Below, one piece after another: positions 42,346 to 51,008 of a stretch of 64,000 nt of DNA; position 1 is the first letter of the stretch; every line of letters begins with the position of its first letter. This DNA is from Streptosporangium subroseum (GTDB taxonomy: Bacteria > Actinomycetota > Actinomycetes > Streptosporangiales > Streptosporangiaceae), in assembly GCF_900188345.1 (NCBI RefSeq), contig NZ_FZOD01000049.1, positions 1 through 64,000 on the forward strand. The letters are read 5' to 3'. The notes under the pieces were generated by a model. The model was not told where the DNA came from, made no database searches, and saw nothing but the letters and a program-made list of their open reading frames with translations. Position numbers and translations under genes: made by a program.

Positions 42346-42402
42346 ATGCATGAACATTAAATGCACGGGCATTAAATGCTTTTGCATTAGATGCACTTGC
42401 AT
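42346..42402. promoter_or_regulatory. iterated operator between marR and the MFS exporter gene
   Basis: Four copies of an ATGCnnnnGCAT-like palindrome start at 42346, 42361, 42376 and 42391, exactly 15 bp apart. The second to fourth are perfect at the eight defined positions; the first ends ACAT. The A+T content is high for this genome. The array covers most of the 87-bp divergent promoter region. This is a strong candidate binding array for the adjacent MarR protein. Confidence 0.8.
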
Positions 42403-42417
42403 GTAGTGTCGTCCACC

Positions 42418-43854
42418 ATGACCTCTTCATCCCACGATGGGCGCTGGGACGCGCGCCTCTGGGCCGCGCTCATAGTGCTCTGCGCCGTTGTCTTCCTTGA
42501 CGCTCTCGACGTTTCGATGGTGGGAGTCGCCCTGCCGTCCATCCAGGACGACCTCGGGTTGTCCACGTCCTCCCTCCAATGGGTGGTCAGCGGCTATGTG
42601 CTCGGATACGGTGGCCTGCTCCTCCTCGGCGGCCGGACCGCCGACCTGCTCGGGCGGCGCAGGGTCTTCCTGGTCGCCCTCGCGGTCTTCGCCGTGGCCT
42701 CACTGCTCGGGGGCGTGGTCAACGACGGGACCCTGCTGATCGCGGCCCGGTTCGTCAAGGGCGTGAGCGCCGCCTTCACCGCGCCCGCCGCGCTGTCCAT
42801 CATCACCACGACCTTCGCCGAGGGCCCGGCCCGCAACAGGGCTCTCAGCATCTTCACCGCCTCCGGTGCCAGCGGCTTCTCCCTGGGCCTGGTCATCTCC
42901 GGATTCCTGACCGAGCTCGGCTGGCGCTGGACGTTCCTCATGCCGGTCCCCGTCGCGATCATCGCTCTGGTCGCGGCCCTGAAGTTCCTGCCCAAGCACC
43001 GCGAGGAGAAGGCCGAAGGCGGCCACGACCTCATCGGTGCCGTGACCATCACCGCCTCGATGCTGCTGCTGGTCTACACCGTGGTCGAGGCTCCACAGTC
43101 GGGCTGGGGCTCGCCGCGCACCATCGCCTCGCTGGCCGGCGCCGCGGTTCTGCTGGCCGCGTTCGTGGTGACCGAGCTGAGGGTCAAGCACCCGCTGGTA
43201 CGGCTCGGCATCCTGCGCTCCGGCCCGATCGTCCGGGCCAACCTCGGTCTGGTGATCCTCTTCGGCTCCTATGTCGGCTTCCAGTTCGTGGCCATGCAGT
43301 ACTTCCAGAACTTCCTGCACTGGTCCGCCCTGGAGACCGCGCTGGCCTTCCTGCCCGCAGGACTGCTGGTGGCCGTGAGCTCCACCAAGATGGGCAAACT
43401 GGCCGACCGGTTCGGCACCGCCCGGCTGATCGTGATCGGTGCGGCCGCGCTGGCCGTCGGGTACGCGTTCTTCCTCCGGTTGGACGGCAACCCCAGCCTG
43501 GCCACACTGATCATTCCCGGAATGGTCCTGCTGGGCATCGCCTTCGGATTGTCCTTCCCCTCGCTGAACATCCAGGCGACCAACGGTGTCGCGGACGATG
43601 AGCAGGGTCTGGCCTCCGGGCTGCTCAACACCTCGGGACAGGTCGGCGGGGCACTCGTGCTGGCCGTCGTGACGGCGGTCCTCACCTCCAACCCGAGCGC
43701 CGACCCGCTGGACAGCTTCCACGCCGCGATCGCGGTCTCCGCGATCCTCGGCGTGGTCGGCCTGGCGATCGCCCTCACCGGCCTCCGCCGTTCCCGTACG
43801 GCCGTCATGGCGGGGGAGGAGACCGGAGGGGAGAAGGTGCTGGAGACCGTCTGA
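42418..43854 (+). CDS. MFS exporter, DHA2 (14-helix) family
   Basis: A 478-residue drug-exporter-type permease with about fourteen hydrophobic segments. Family motifs are FLDALDVSMVGVALPSIQDD (motif D1), GGRTADLLGRRRVF (motif A) and the motif C-like LSIFTASGASGFSLGLVISG. ATG 42418 follows the operator array and gives the standard N-terminus (TSSSHDGRWDARLW). Export of a toxic compound is the likely role, controlled by the adjacent MarR protein. The gene end is followed by 27-bp repeats. Confidence 0.92.
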   Translation: MTSSSHDGRWDARLWAALIVLCAVVFLDALDVSMVGVALPSIQDDLGLSTSSLQWVVSGYVLGYGGLLLLGGRTADLLGRRRVFLVALAVFAVASLLGGVVNDGTLLIAARFVKGVSAAFTAPAALSIITTTFAEGPARNRALSIFTASGASGFSLGLVISGFLTELGWRWTFLMPVPVAIIALVAALKFLPKHREEKAEGGHDLIGAVTITASMLLLVYTVVEAPQSGWGSPRTIASLAGAAVLLAAFVVTELRVKHPLVRLGILRSGPIVRANLGLVILFGSYVGFQFVAMQYFQNFLHWSALETALAFLPAGLLVAVSSTKMGKLADRFGTARLIVIGAAALAVGYAFFLRLDGNPSLATLIIPGMVLLGIAFGLSFPSLNIQATNGVADDEQGLASGLLNTSGQVGGALVLAVVTAVLTSNPSADPLDSFHAAIAVSAILGVVGLAIALTGLRRSRTAVMAGEETGGEKVLETV

Positions 43855-43883
43855 CGCCGGGGCGGTTCGAAGACGGAAGACGT

Positions 43884-43971
43884 TCACCTGCCGCACGGGG
43901 ACGCCGGGCCTGCAACAGGGCCTGTTCGGCGGGGAAGCGCACACTCACCTGCCGCACGGGGACGCCGGGCC
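43884..43971. repeat. 27-bp perfect direct repeats behind the MFS gene
   Basis: Two identical 27-bp copies (TCACCTGCCGCACGGGGACG...) lie at 43884-43910 and 43945-43971, 61 bp apart, starting 30 bp after the MFS stop. The rest of the 387-bp gap to the lipoprotein gene (to 44241) is GC-rich with further weaker repeats (GCCGGCGGCGG, CCGTCCGCCG) and no gene. Confidence 0.75.
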
Positions 43972-44241
43972 ACGGGGACACGACCTCTGTGGAAGCCGGG
44001 GAGAACGGGGAGGCGGGACGCGGTTTCCCAGGGGACGCGAAGTCCACCGCCGCCGGAATTCTGGGGCCGGCGGCGGTGGGATTCCGGGTCGGCGACGGTC
44101 CCGCCGTCCGCCGACATTCCGGTTCCCACTCCGATGCTTGACTCTCGTCTCGGCTGGCTGTCAAGATCTGGCCACAACAGATGCGGCGGCGGGGTGAACC
44201 TCTCCAGGCTACTGAGCATCTAACGGGGCAGGAGGCTCACC

Positions 44242-44877
44242 ATGAACCGCACCCTTGTTCCCCGCACCCTCGTTCCGCTCGCGTTCGTTCCCCTCGCCCT
44301 GCTGATCGGCTGCAGTCCTACCTCGCAGCCCGTGACGTCGTCCTCCACCACCCCGGAGACCGCGGTCACGGCGACCTCGCCGATCCCCTCGCCTTCCGGC
44401 TCTCCCCCTGTCTCATCCTCCGCCGACCCGCCGGCGACCCTGAAACCTCCGACGAGCACCGAGGAGGTCAAGGTCCAGCACCCCGCCGCCGTGCCGCCGA
44501 TCGTCACCGGGGCACGGTTCGCCGAGCACGGCGGATTCGACCGCGTGGTGATCGATCTGAAGGGAGACTTTCCCGCATACACCGTGAAATGGGTGTCCGA
44601 GCTCGTCCAGGACGGATCGGGTGACCCGATCGACGCCAAGGGCGGCGCCTACCTTCACCTGTCGATGACCCCGGCCACCGCGCACAGCGAGGCGGGCGAG
44701 CCGAGCTGGCCGGGGGGGCCGATCTTCCAGGCCGACCTAGGCAATGTCCAGAACGTGGTCAAGACAGGAGACTTCGAGGGCGTGGTGGGCGTGGGCATCG
44801 TCCTCGACCGCAAGGCGGCATTCCGGGTGCTGGAGCAGAAGGCCCCGAACCGTCTGGTCATCGACGTCGCACACTGA
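44242..44877 (+). CDS. lipoprotein with AMIN-like domain
   Basis: A 211-residue lipoprotein. The signal peptide ends in the lipobox LLIGC. A Ser/Thr/Pro linker to about residue 85 crosses the outer wall layers. The C-terminal domain (about 88-211) matches the actinobacterial AMIN-like family (VTGARFAEHGGFDRVVIDLK, YLHLSMTPATAH, GVGIVLDRKAAFRVLEQKAP), thought to bind cell-wall material. GGCAGGAGG precedes ATG. The last nine codons plus stop are the first of seven tandem copies (next entry). Confidence 0.85.
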   Translation: MNRTLVPRTLVPLAFVPLALLIGCSPTSQPVTSSSTTPETAVTATSPIPSPSGSPPVSSSADPPATLKPPTSTEEVKVQHPAAVPPIVTGARFAEHGGFDRVVIDLKGDFPAYTVKWVSELVQDGSGDPIDAKGGAYLHLSMTPATAHSEAGEPSWPGGPIFQADLGNVQNVVKTGDFEGVVGVGIVLDRKAAFRVLEQKAPNRLVIDVAH

Positions 44878-45190
44878 AACCCGGGCGTCGCACGCCGAAC
44901 CGCCCGAGGTCACACCGAAGTCTGGGACTGACGTCCGCACGCGGAACCATCTGGTCGTCGAGGTCGCACATCGAAGCCGAGGTTCGCGCGCCGAATCGCC
45001 TGGTCGCCGAGGTGGCACAGAGAAACCCGCGGACGGGTGACGCATGCCGTACCGCCTGGTTGACGAGGTGACACGGGGAAACCCGCGGACGGGCGGCGCA
45101 TGCCGTACCGCCTGGTTGACGAGGTGACACAGGGAAGCCCGCGGACGGGTGACGCACGCCGTACCGCCTGGTCATGGGCGTGGCACACCA
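44844..45190 (+). repeat. tail repeat: seven copies of the lipoprotein gene end
   Basis: The sequence encoding PNRLVIDVAH and the stop (from 44844) recurs in diverged form from about 44894, 44941, 44990, 45046, 45102 and 45158. The core is GCCGNACCGCCTGGTNGNCGAGGTGNCAC. Spacing settles at exactly 56 bp for the last copies, two of which are nearly identical (with GAAACCCGCGGACGGG between). The array fills the 335-bp gap up to the cupin gene. Copies are in changing reading phases, so it is not a coding repeat. Confidence 0.9.
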
Positions 45191-45212
45191 AAACCGGTGA
45201 CAGACTGGCCTG

Positions 45213-45566
45213 ATGGTACGCAAAATCGACAGCGCGACGCGGATTCCGGTTCCGGGTGGCAAGGTGATCGACGAATACGTCGGCCGGGTCAACAGCAGCG
45301 ACGACCGCGTCTCGATCGCGCACATGACGGCCCCGCCCGGATGGGACGAGCCGGCCCAGACGCCGGAGTTCGCCGAATACACGCTGGTGCTCAGAGGCAC
45401 GGTCATCGTGGAGCACGATGAGGGCACGACCGAGGTCGGTGCCGGACAGGCGTTCACGTGCGAGCCGGGGGAGAAGATCCGCTACAGCTGCGGCCCCGAG
45501 GGCGCCGAGTACGTCGCGGTCTGCCTGCCCGCTTTCTCCCCCGAGACCGTCAACCGCGCCGAATAG
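45213..45566 (+). CDS. cupin-domain protein
   Basis: A 117-residue single-domain cupin (PGWDEPAQTPEFAEYTLVLR then GTVIVEHDEGTTEVGAGQAF and PGEKIRYSCGPEGAEYVAVC). The usual metal-binding histidines are mostly missing, so it may be a small-molecule binding or sugar isomerase-like protein and not an oxygenase. It begins with ATG just beyond the 56-bp repeat array, with no clear ribosome binding site. Adenosine deaminase follows in the same direction. The substrate is unknown. Confidence 0.75.
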   Translation: MVRKIDSATRIPVPGGKVIDEYVGRVNSSDDRVSIAHMTAPPGWDEPAQTPEFAEYTLVLRGTVIVEHDEGTTEVGAGQAFTCEPGEKIRYSCGPEGAEYVAVCLPAFSPETVNRAE

Positions 45567-45710
45567 CCGCGAGGGGATCCCGGTGCCTGCCCGCCGGGAT
45601 CTCGCGATCTCTCCCATCTCCCGATTTCCGCGACACGAATGTCCGAAGGCCGTGGCGTGGCCGCAACCCTCGCAAGATCGCTGATTAGGCCCCGACGGTA
45701 AGGTGATGAA

Positions 45711-46790
45711 ATGAGTCAGCCACCCACTCTTGAGGAGATCCGCCGCGCTCCCAAGGTGTTGCTCCACGATCACCTTGACGGCGGTCTGCGGCCGGAGACC
45801 ATCATCGACCTTGCCCGCGAAACGGGCTATGACGGGCTTCCCACAACCGATGTGGAGGGCCTGCGTGCCTGGTTCTCGGAGGCCTCGAACTCCGGCTCGC
45901 TGGAGCTGTACCTGCAGACCTTCGACCACACGGTCGGCGTCATGCAGACGCGCGACTCGCTGGTCAGGGTCGCCGCCGAATGCGCCCAGGACCTGGCGGA
46001 CGACGGCGTGGTCTACGCCGAGGTGCGTTACGCGCCCGAGCAGCACACCTCCACGGGCCTGAGCCTCGAAGAGGTCATCGAGGCGGTGCAGGAGGGCTTC
46101 AGGATCGGCTCCGAGGGGCGCGGCATCCGGGTGGGCACGCTGCTCACCGCGATGCGCCACCAGGCCAGGTCCATGGAGATCGCCGAACTCGCGGTCCGCT
46201 ACCGCGACGTCGGCGTGGTCGGATTCGACATCGCCGGAGCCGAGGCGGGTTATCCTCCCACCCGTCACCTCGACGCCTTCGAGTATCTCCAGCGTGAGAA
46301 CGCCCACTTCACCATCCACGCCGGAGAGGCGTTCGGACTGCCGTCGATCTGGCAGGCGATCCAGTGGTGCGGCGCGGACCGCCTCGGCCACGGGGTCCGG
46401 ATCATCGACGACATCACGGTGCAGGGCGACGGCACGGCCAAGCTCGGCCGTCTCGCCGCCTACGTCCGCGACAAGCGCATCCCGCTGGAGATGTGCCCGA
46501 CCTCCAACCTGCAGACCGGTGCCGCGACCTCCATCGCCGAGCACCCCATCGGTCTGCTGCGCAGCCTGAACTTCCGGGTGACGGTCAACACCGACAACCG
46601 GCTGATGAGCGCGACCTCCCTCTCCGGGGAGTTCTCCAAGCTGACGGAGGCGTTCGGCTACGGCTGGGACGACATGCAGTGGTTCACGATCAACGCCATG
46701 AAGTCGGCGTTCCTGCCGTTCGACGAGCGCCTGGCGCTCATCAACGGTGTCATCAAGCCTGGTTTCGCGCGGCTCAAGTGGCAGGCGTGA
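45711..46790 (+). CDS. add: adenosine deaminase
   Basis: A 359-residue zinc deaminase converting adenosine to inosine, feeding the purine nucleoside phosphorylase encoded downstream. Zinc ligands His19 and His21 lie in LLHDHLDGG, the catalytic HAGEAFG follows, and SNLQTGA and VTVNTDNRLMS complete the pocket; the last has Asn-Arg where many relatives have Asp-Pro. AAGGTG precedes ATG. It belongs functionally with the nucleoside transporter, cdd and deoA nearby. Confidence 0.94.
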   Translation: MSQPPTLEEIRRAPKVLLHDHLDGGLRPETIIDLARETGYDGLPTTDVEGLRAWFSEASNSGSLELYLQTFDHTVGVMQTRDSLVRVAAECAQDLADDGVVYAEVRYAPEQHTSTGLSLEEVIEAVQEGFRIGSEGRGIRVGTLLTAMRHQARSMEIAELAVRYRDVGVVGFDIAGAEAGYPPTRHLDAFEYLQRENAHFTIHAGEAFGLPSIWQAIQWCGADRLGHGVRIIDDITVQGDGTAKLGRLAAYVRDKRIPLEMCPTSNLQTGAATSIAEHPIGLLRSLNFRVTVNTDNRLMSATSLSGEFSKLTEAFGYGWDDMQWFTINAMKSAFLPFDERLALINGVIKPGFARLKWQA

Positions 46791-46817
46791 ACGGGTTCGC
46801 ACGAGTGGAGTAAGTGT

Positions 46818-47537
46818 ATGAATCAGGTGTTCCGGTCGAAGACCGCACTGGTCGTCGGCTGGATCTGGATGGTGTTCGCCGCGTACAACGCGGTCGATCT
46901 GACCGTCCGCTACAGCGGGCCGGCCTCGATGGTCGCCGCCGTGGTGCTGGGAGTGCTGACCTTGCTGGTCTTCATCTCCTGCCTGCGCCCGGCGATCATC
47001 ATGACCGAGGAGGGCGTGCTGGTCCGCAATCCACTCAGGAACGTCTTCGTGCCCTGGAGGGGTGTGGACGAGGTCACGGTCTCCCACGTGATCACGATCA
47101 CCTCGGGGGATGACCGGGTCCGCTGCTGGACGCCGCAGACCACGGCCCGCGAGCGGGCGATGGCCGTGCGGAGGGGTAAGTCCGAGACCACCGGCGGCAC
47201 CGGTGGCATCCGCGGCCGCTACAGGACCGAGCCCGTGCGCTCGAAGGGTGAGCAGGCCGCCGCCGAGATGCTGGCCGGCAAGACCCACGCCGACTGGGTG
47301 GCCGAACAGCTCTCAGAGCGGGCCGAGGCCGCGAAGCGGTCGGTCGCCGCGACCGTCCTGGGGTCGAGCTCCGCGGCCGTCAAGGAACCGGTCACCGCGA
47401 CCGCGGGTGAGCCGACCTCGGAGACCATCGGGGAGCCGGCGGCCAGGACCGGACTGATGAAGGTCACCTGGTCGCCGAGCGCGATGGCCGCCCTGCTGGT
47501 CACGGTCATCCTGCTGGTCGCCGCCTTCATTGCCTGA
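46818..47537 (+). CDS. PH-domain membrane protein (bPH_6-like)
   Basis: A 239-residue protein: two N-terminal helices (TALVVGWIWMVFAAYNAVDL and SMVAAVVLGVLTLLVFISCL), then a bacterial PH-like beta domain (PAIIMTEEGVLVRNPLRNVF, PWRGVDEVTVSHVITI), a long charged and Ala/Thr-rich linker, and a C-terminal helix (SAMAALLVTVILLVAAFIA). The role is unknown. It is 27 bp behind adenosine deaminase, probably co-transcribed. Its final codons and stop are the first unit of an 11-12 bp repeat. Confidence 0.75.
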   Translation: MNQVFRSKTALVVGWIWMVFAAYNAVDLTVRYSGPASMVAAVVLGVLTLLVFISCLRPAIIMTEEGVLVRNPLRNVFVPWRGVDEVTVSHVITITSGDDRVRCWTPQTTARERAMAVRRGKSETTGGTGGIRGRYRTEPVRSKGEQAAAEMLAGKTHADWVAEQLSERAEAAKRSVAATVLGSSSAAVKEPVTATAGEPTSETIGEPAARTGLMKVTWSPSAMAALLVTVILLVAAFIA

Positions 47538-47607
47538 CCACTGCCTGAACCACTGCCTGAATCACTGCCTGACCATTGCCTGATCACCGCCTGACCACCG
47601 CCTGATC
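47529..47607 (+). repeat. tail repeat: seven 11-12 bp units carrying the stop codon
   Basis: Units ATTGCCTGACC, ACTGCCTGAACC, ACTGCCTGAATC, ACTGCCTGACC, ATTGCCTGATC, ACCGCCTGACC and ACCGCCTGATC follow one another without gaps. In the first, GCC TGA is the last alanine codon and the stop of the PH-domain gene. The lengths 11 and 12 rotate the phase, so TGA appears in all three frames. The array ends 41 bp before the convergent mutase gene. Confidence 0.92.
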
Positions 47608-47648
47608 GCACCCCTCCCGGCCCGCGTGTACGGGCCAGGAGGGAAGGA

Positions 47649-49319
47649 CTACAGGCCGAGGGCGGCAGGCAGGTCGGCCTTCAGGGCGTCGAGATCCCGT
47701 ACGGCCTGCGCCCGGGCCTCCGAGACCTCGCCGGTCACCGGAATCACGACCTCCAGATAGCACTTGAGCTTGGGTTCGGTGCCCGAGGGGCGGACGACGA
47801 CGCGGGTGCCGCCGGACAGGTGGTAGCGCAGGCCGTCGGTGGGCGGGAGACCACCCGAACCCTCGCTCAGGTCGTCGGCCGACTCGACCTTGTGACCGCC
47901 GAGTTGCGCGGGCGGGGTGGCTCGCAGGCGGGCCATCGCGCCGGTGATCAGGGACAGGTCCGCCACCCGGAACGAGAGCTGGGAGGTGGCGTGCAGGCCG
48001 TACCTGCGGGCCTGGTCGTCCAGGAGATCGAGCAGGGTACGGCCGTCCAGCCCGGCCTGCGCGGCGAGGCCGGCCACGGTCAGCGCCGCGCCGATGCCGT
48101 CCTTGTCGTGGACGGGCAGGCCCCCGTCCGAGCCGACGCTGTAGCCCAGCGCCTCCTCGTAGCCGAAGACCAGGTTGCGTACGTCTCCGGCCCGGCCGGG
48201 CCCGCCTCCGGCTTTCATGATCCACTTGAAGCCGGTGAGGGTCTCGGCGTAGTGCACGCCGTACGATGCGGCGATCTTGCCGAGCAGGGACGACGAGACG
48301 ATCGTGGTGGCCACGAGACGGTCCTCGCCGGAGGTCTGGCGGATCACGTGCTCGCCGAGGAGGGCGCCCACCTCGTCGCCGGTCAGCATCCGGTAGTCCC
48401 CGCCGGGCAGGGGCACGCCCACCGCGCAGCGGTCCGCGTCGGGGTCGTTGGCCAGGATCAGGTCGGCTCCGACCCGCCGGGCGAGCTCCAGTGCGAAGTC
48501 CATCGCGCCCGGCTCCTCCGGGTTGGGGAAGGCGACGGTGGGAAAGTCCGGATCGGGATCCGCCTGGACCTCGACGACCGCGGGGGCCTTGAACCCGGCG
48601 GACAGGAAGGCGTCGGTCAGCGTGGCACCGCCCACGCCGTGCAGCGGGGTGTAGGCCACCCGCAGGTCACGGGCCTCGCCGATCGGGAGCGCGGTCACCG
48701 CCTTCAGGTAGTCGGCCACGACGTCCTCGCCCAGCGCGATCCAGGCGGGATCCGCGGGAGAGCCGAGGGGCAGCTCGGAGACCGGCCCCGTGGCGTCGAT
48801 GGCGGCGGAGATCTCCGCGTCGATCGGCGGCACGATCTGGGAGCCGTCGCCCCAGTAGACCTTGTAGCCGTTGTCGCGGGGCGGGTTGTGACTGGCGGTG
48901 ACGGTCACGCCCGCGTCGGCGCCGAGGTGGCGGACGGCGAAGGCCAGCACCGGGGTGGGCAGCGGCCGGGGGAGGACCGAGGCGCGCAGCCCGGCACCGG
49001 TGAGCACCGCGGCGGTGTCGTGGGCGAAGACGTCGGACTTGTGCCGGGCGTCGTAACCGATCACGACATGCCTGCCGGGACCGAGGACCCGGGCCAGACC
49101 GGCGGCGGCGCGCATGACGGTGACCCGGTTCATCCGGTTGGGACCGGCGCCCAGCTCACCGCGGAGACCGGCGGTGCCGAACTCCAGCCTGGCCCCGAAC
49201 CGCTCGCGCAGCGCCTCGTCGTCGCCGCTCTCCAGCAGCACCGTGAGCTCCGCCCGGGTCTCGGGGTCGGGGTCCTGGGCCAGCCAGGAATGCGCGAGCC
49301 GTACAAGATCGCTGCTCAT
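47649..49319 (-). CDS. phosphosugar mutase (phosphoglucomutase/phosphomannomutase family)
   Basis: A 556-residue alpha-D-phosphohexomutase with the phosphoserine Ser143 in VTASHNPPRDNGYKVYWG, the metal-binding loop NDPDADRCA, the sugar-binding GYEEALGYSVG and the phosphate-binding RPSGTEPKLK. Relatives of this length include phosphopentomutase/PGM2 types, so ribose-1-phosphate made by the adjacent purine nucleoside phosphorylase could be a substrate; this is inference from context. ATG 49319 with GAGG upstream is preferred over GTG 49325. Confidence 0.9.
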   Translation of the reverse strand: MSSDLVRLAHSWLAQDPDPETRAELTVLLESGDDEALRERFGARLEFGTAGLRGELGAGPNRMNRVTVMRAAAGLARVLGPGRHVVIGYDARHKSDVFAHDTAAVLTGAGLRASVLPRPLPTPVLAFAVRHLGADAGVTVTASHNPPRDNGYKVYWGDGSQIVPPIDAEISAAIDATGPVSELPLGSPADPAWIALGEDVVADYLKAVTALPIGEARDLRVAYTPLHGVGGATLTDAFLSAGFKAPAVVEVQADPDPDFPTVAFPNPEEPGAMDFALELARRVGADLILANDPDADRCAVGVPLPGGDYRMLTGDEVGALLGEHVIRQTSGEDRLVATTIVSSSLLGKIAASYGVHYAETLTGFKWIMKAGGGPGRAGDVRNLVFGYEEALGYSVGSDGGLPVHDKDGIGAALTVAGLAAQAGLDGRTLLDLLDDQARRYGLHATSQLSFRVADLSLITGAMARLRATPPAQLGGHKVESADDLSEGSGGLPPTDGLRYHLSGGTRVVVRPSGTEPKLKCYLEVVIPVTGEVSEARAQAVRDLDALKADLPAALGL

Positions 49320-49406
49320 CGTCACCTCATGATCGGGCGGAGACCGCCGTGTGCTCGGGCGGGGGTCCGCGCCGCCGCTCGCCGGCCCGCCGGTTTTCCT
49401 ACGGAC

Positions 49407-50210
49407 CTACAGTTTGCCGACGACCTTGGACAGCAGGACGCCCATGCGCGCGGCGGTGGCGCGGCCGACCTCCAGCACCTCCGCGTGGTTGAGCGGCTCG
49501 CCCACGAGGCCGGCGCCCGGGTTGGTGACGAGGGAGATGCCGAGCACCTCGGCGCCGCCCTCGCGGGCCGCGATGGCCTCCAGCGCGGTGGACATGCCCA
49601 CCATGTCGCCGCCGAGGATCCTGCACATGCGGACCTCGGCCGGGGTCTCGTACGTCGGGCCGCGGAAGGCCACGTAGACGCCCTCGGCCAGCGACGGGTC
49701 CACCTCGCGGGCCAGGTCGCGCAGACGCGGGGTGTAGACGTCGGTGAGGTCGACGAAGGTGGGGCCGGTGATCGGGCTGGCGCCGCTCAGGTTGATGTGG
49801 TCGCTGATCAGCACCGCCTCGCCGACCTTCTGGGTCTCGGGACGGAGTCCTCCGGCGGCGTTGGTCAGCACGACCGTGCCGACCCCGGCCTTGATCGCGG
49901 TCCGCACGCCGTGCACGACCGGGTCCACGCCGCGGCCCTCGTAGAGGTGGGTGCGGCCAAGGAAGATCAGCGCGAGGGTGCCCGACTCGGTGCGCACCGC
50001 GCGGATCCTGCCCGCGTGGCCGGCCACGGCGGGGGGCAGGAAGCCGGGCAGGTCGGTCACCGGGATCTCGGCGATCGTCTCACCGATCGCGTCGGCGGCC
50101 GGGACCCAGCCCGAACCCATCACCAGAGCGACATCGAAGGAGTCGACTCCGACGGCGCTTTTCAGCGCGGTCGCGGCCTCCGTGGCGAGTGCATAAGGGT
50201 CATCTGTCAC
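49407..50210 (-). CDS. punA: purine nucleoside phosphorylase (trimeric type)
   Basis: A 267-residue phosphorylase that splits inosine and guanosine into base and ribose-1-phosphate. Landmarks are the phosphate-binding VMGSGWVPAA, GRTHLYEGRG, TNAAGGLRPE, FRGPTYETPAEVRM with MVGMSTALEA, and the base-binding SLVTNPGAG with its asparagine. It is the low-molecular-weight trimeric class. GTG 50210. It runs into the mutase gene 87 bp downstream, an ordered pair for using the ribose moiety. Confidence 0.93.
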   Translation of the reverse strand: MTDDPYALATEAATALKSAVGVDSFDVALVMGSGWVPAADAIGETIAEIPVTDLPGFLPPAVAGHAGRIRAVRTESGTLALIFLGRTHLYEGRGVDPVVHGVRTAIKAGVGTVVLTNAAGGLRPETQKVGEAVLISDHINLSGASPITGPTFVDLTDVYTPRLRDLAREVDPSLAEGVYVAFRGPTYETPAEVRMCRILGGDMVGMSTALEAIAAREGGAEVLGISLVTNPGAGLVGEPLNHAEVLEVGRATAARMGVLLSKVVGKL

Positions 50211-50290
50211 TCAACGAGCGTACTCGTCGTTTTTCCTGGATCAGGCCGGAGATCGGGCGAGGCGCGGGCGGGGATCGGACCGGTCACGGG

Positions 50291-50426
50291 AACGGCCGGG
50301 CCGCCTCGCCCCGGCGAGGACGTGAAGCGGGAGAAGGCGCCCGGCTCGGCTTCCGGGAAACGGCCGGATCACCTCGCCCGGCGAGGACGTGAAGCGGGAG
50401 AAGGTGCCCGGCTCAGCTTCCGAGGG
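50291..50426 (-). repeat. tail repeat: two 68-bp units at the end of the GGCT-like gene
   Basis: Units at 50291-50358 and 50359-50426 share AACGGCCGG, GGCGAGGACGTGAAGCGGG, AGAAGG(C/T)GCCCGGCTC and GCTTCCG at a constant 68-bp spacing. The second contains the stop (TCA at 50413-50415, TGA on the minus strand) and last codons of the GGCT-like gene; in the other copy TGA has become CGA. Confidence 0.85.
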
Positions 50427-50865
50427 ACGTGCAGGGGCGGCTGCGCAGTTCCTTGACATAATCGTCGGGCGCGCCGGCGTTCTCGGCCGCCTCGGCGAGG
50501 ATGCCGAGATAACGCGCCGAGGGCAGGCCGCCCTCGTAGCCGTCGAGCACGTAGAACCAGGCCACGACCTCGCCCTCCATGACCTGCACCCGGAGCTTGA
50601 CCTTGTGGTAGAGGCCGCGCGCCGCGCCCTCCCACTGGTCGAGGGAGTTCTCGTCCCATTCGGGCACGTCGTAGAGGACGACAAAAACATGGTCGTCGGG
50701 GTCCTCGACGATGGAGGCGAGCGCGCCCTCCCAGCCGAGGTCGTTTCCGCCGAAGGTCAGGCGCCAGCCCTGAAGCCAGCCGGACCCCCTGATCGGCGAG
50801 TGCGGGGCCCTCTGGGCCATCTGCTTCGGGTCCATGTTGCTGCCGTAGGCGGCGTAGACAGGCAC
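50413..50865 (-). CDS. gamma-glutamylcyclotransferase-like (GGCT/AIG2) protein
   Basis: A 150-residue protein of the BtrG/GGCT fold, which removes gamma-glutamyl groups as 5-oxoproline. The N-terminal YAAYGSNMDPKQM is the glycine-rich substrate loop of the family, and LDQWEGAARGLYHKVKLRVQ and WFYVLDGYEGGLPSARYLG match the rest of the barrel. GTG 50865 begins this motif directly; TTGGAT and TTAGTG just upstream suggest a leaderless start. It diverges from the LpdA gene. Its substrate is unknown. Confidence 0.85.
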   Translation of the reverse strand: MPVYAAYGSNMDPKQMAQRAPHSPIRGSGWLQGWRLTFGGNDLGWEGALASIVEDPDDHVFVVLYDVPEWDENSLDQWEGAARGLYHKVKLRVQVMEGEVVAWFYVLDGYEGGLPSARYLGILAEAAENAGAPDDYVKELRSRPCTSLGS

Positions 50866-51008
50866 GGTATCCAACACTAATCCAAGATCGGTCAGATGCT
50901 TGCTTCGCCTCGACGTACCGTCGATTTCCTCCGGGTTTGGGGGAGCTTTCGCGGTTTCCGAGGGGTGCCGAGCATTGGCAGGTCCGGCTATGCGGGAGAA
51001 TGGGGTAC

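Noticed and set aside
47820..50456. An 878-codon plus-strand open frame across the mutase and nucleoside phosphorylase genes
   Set aside because: Shadow of two firmly identified minus-strand genes; the composition is Gly/Arg/Gln-rich and crosses a gene boundary.
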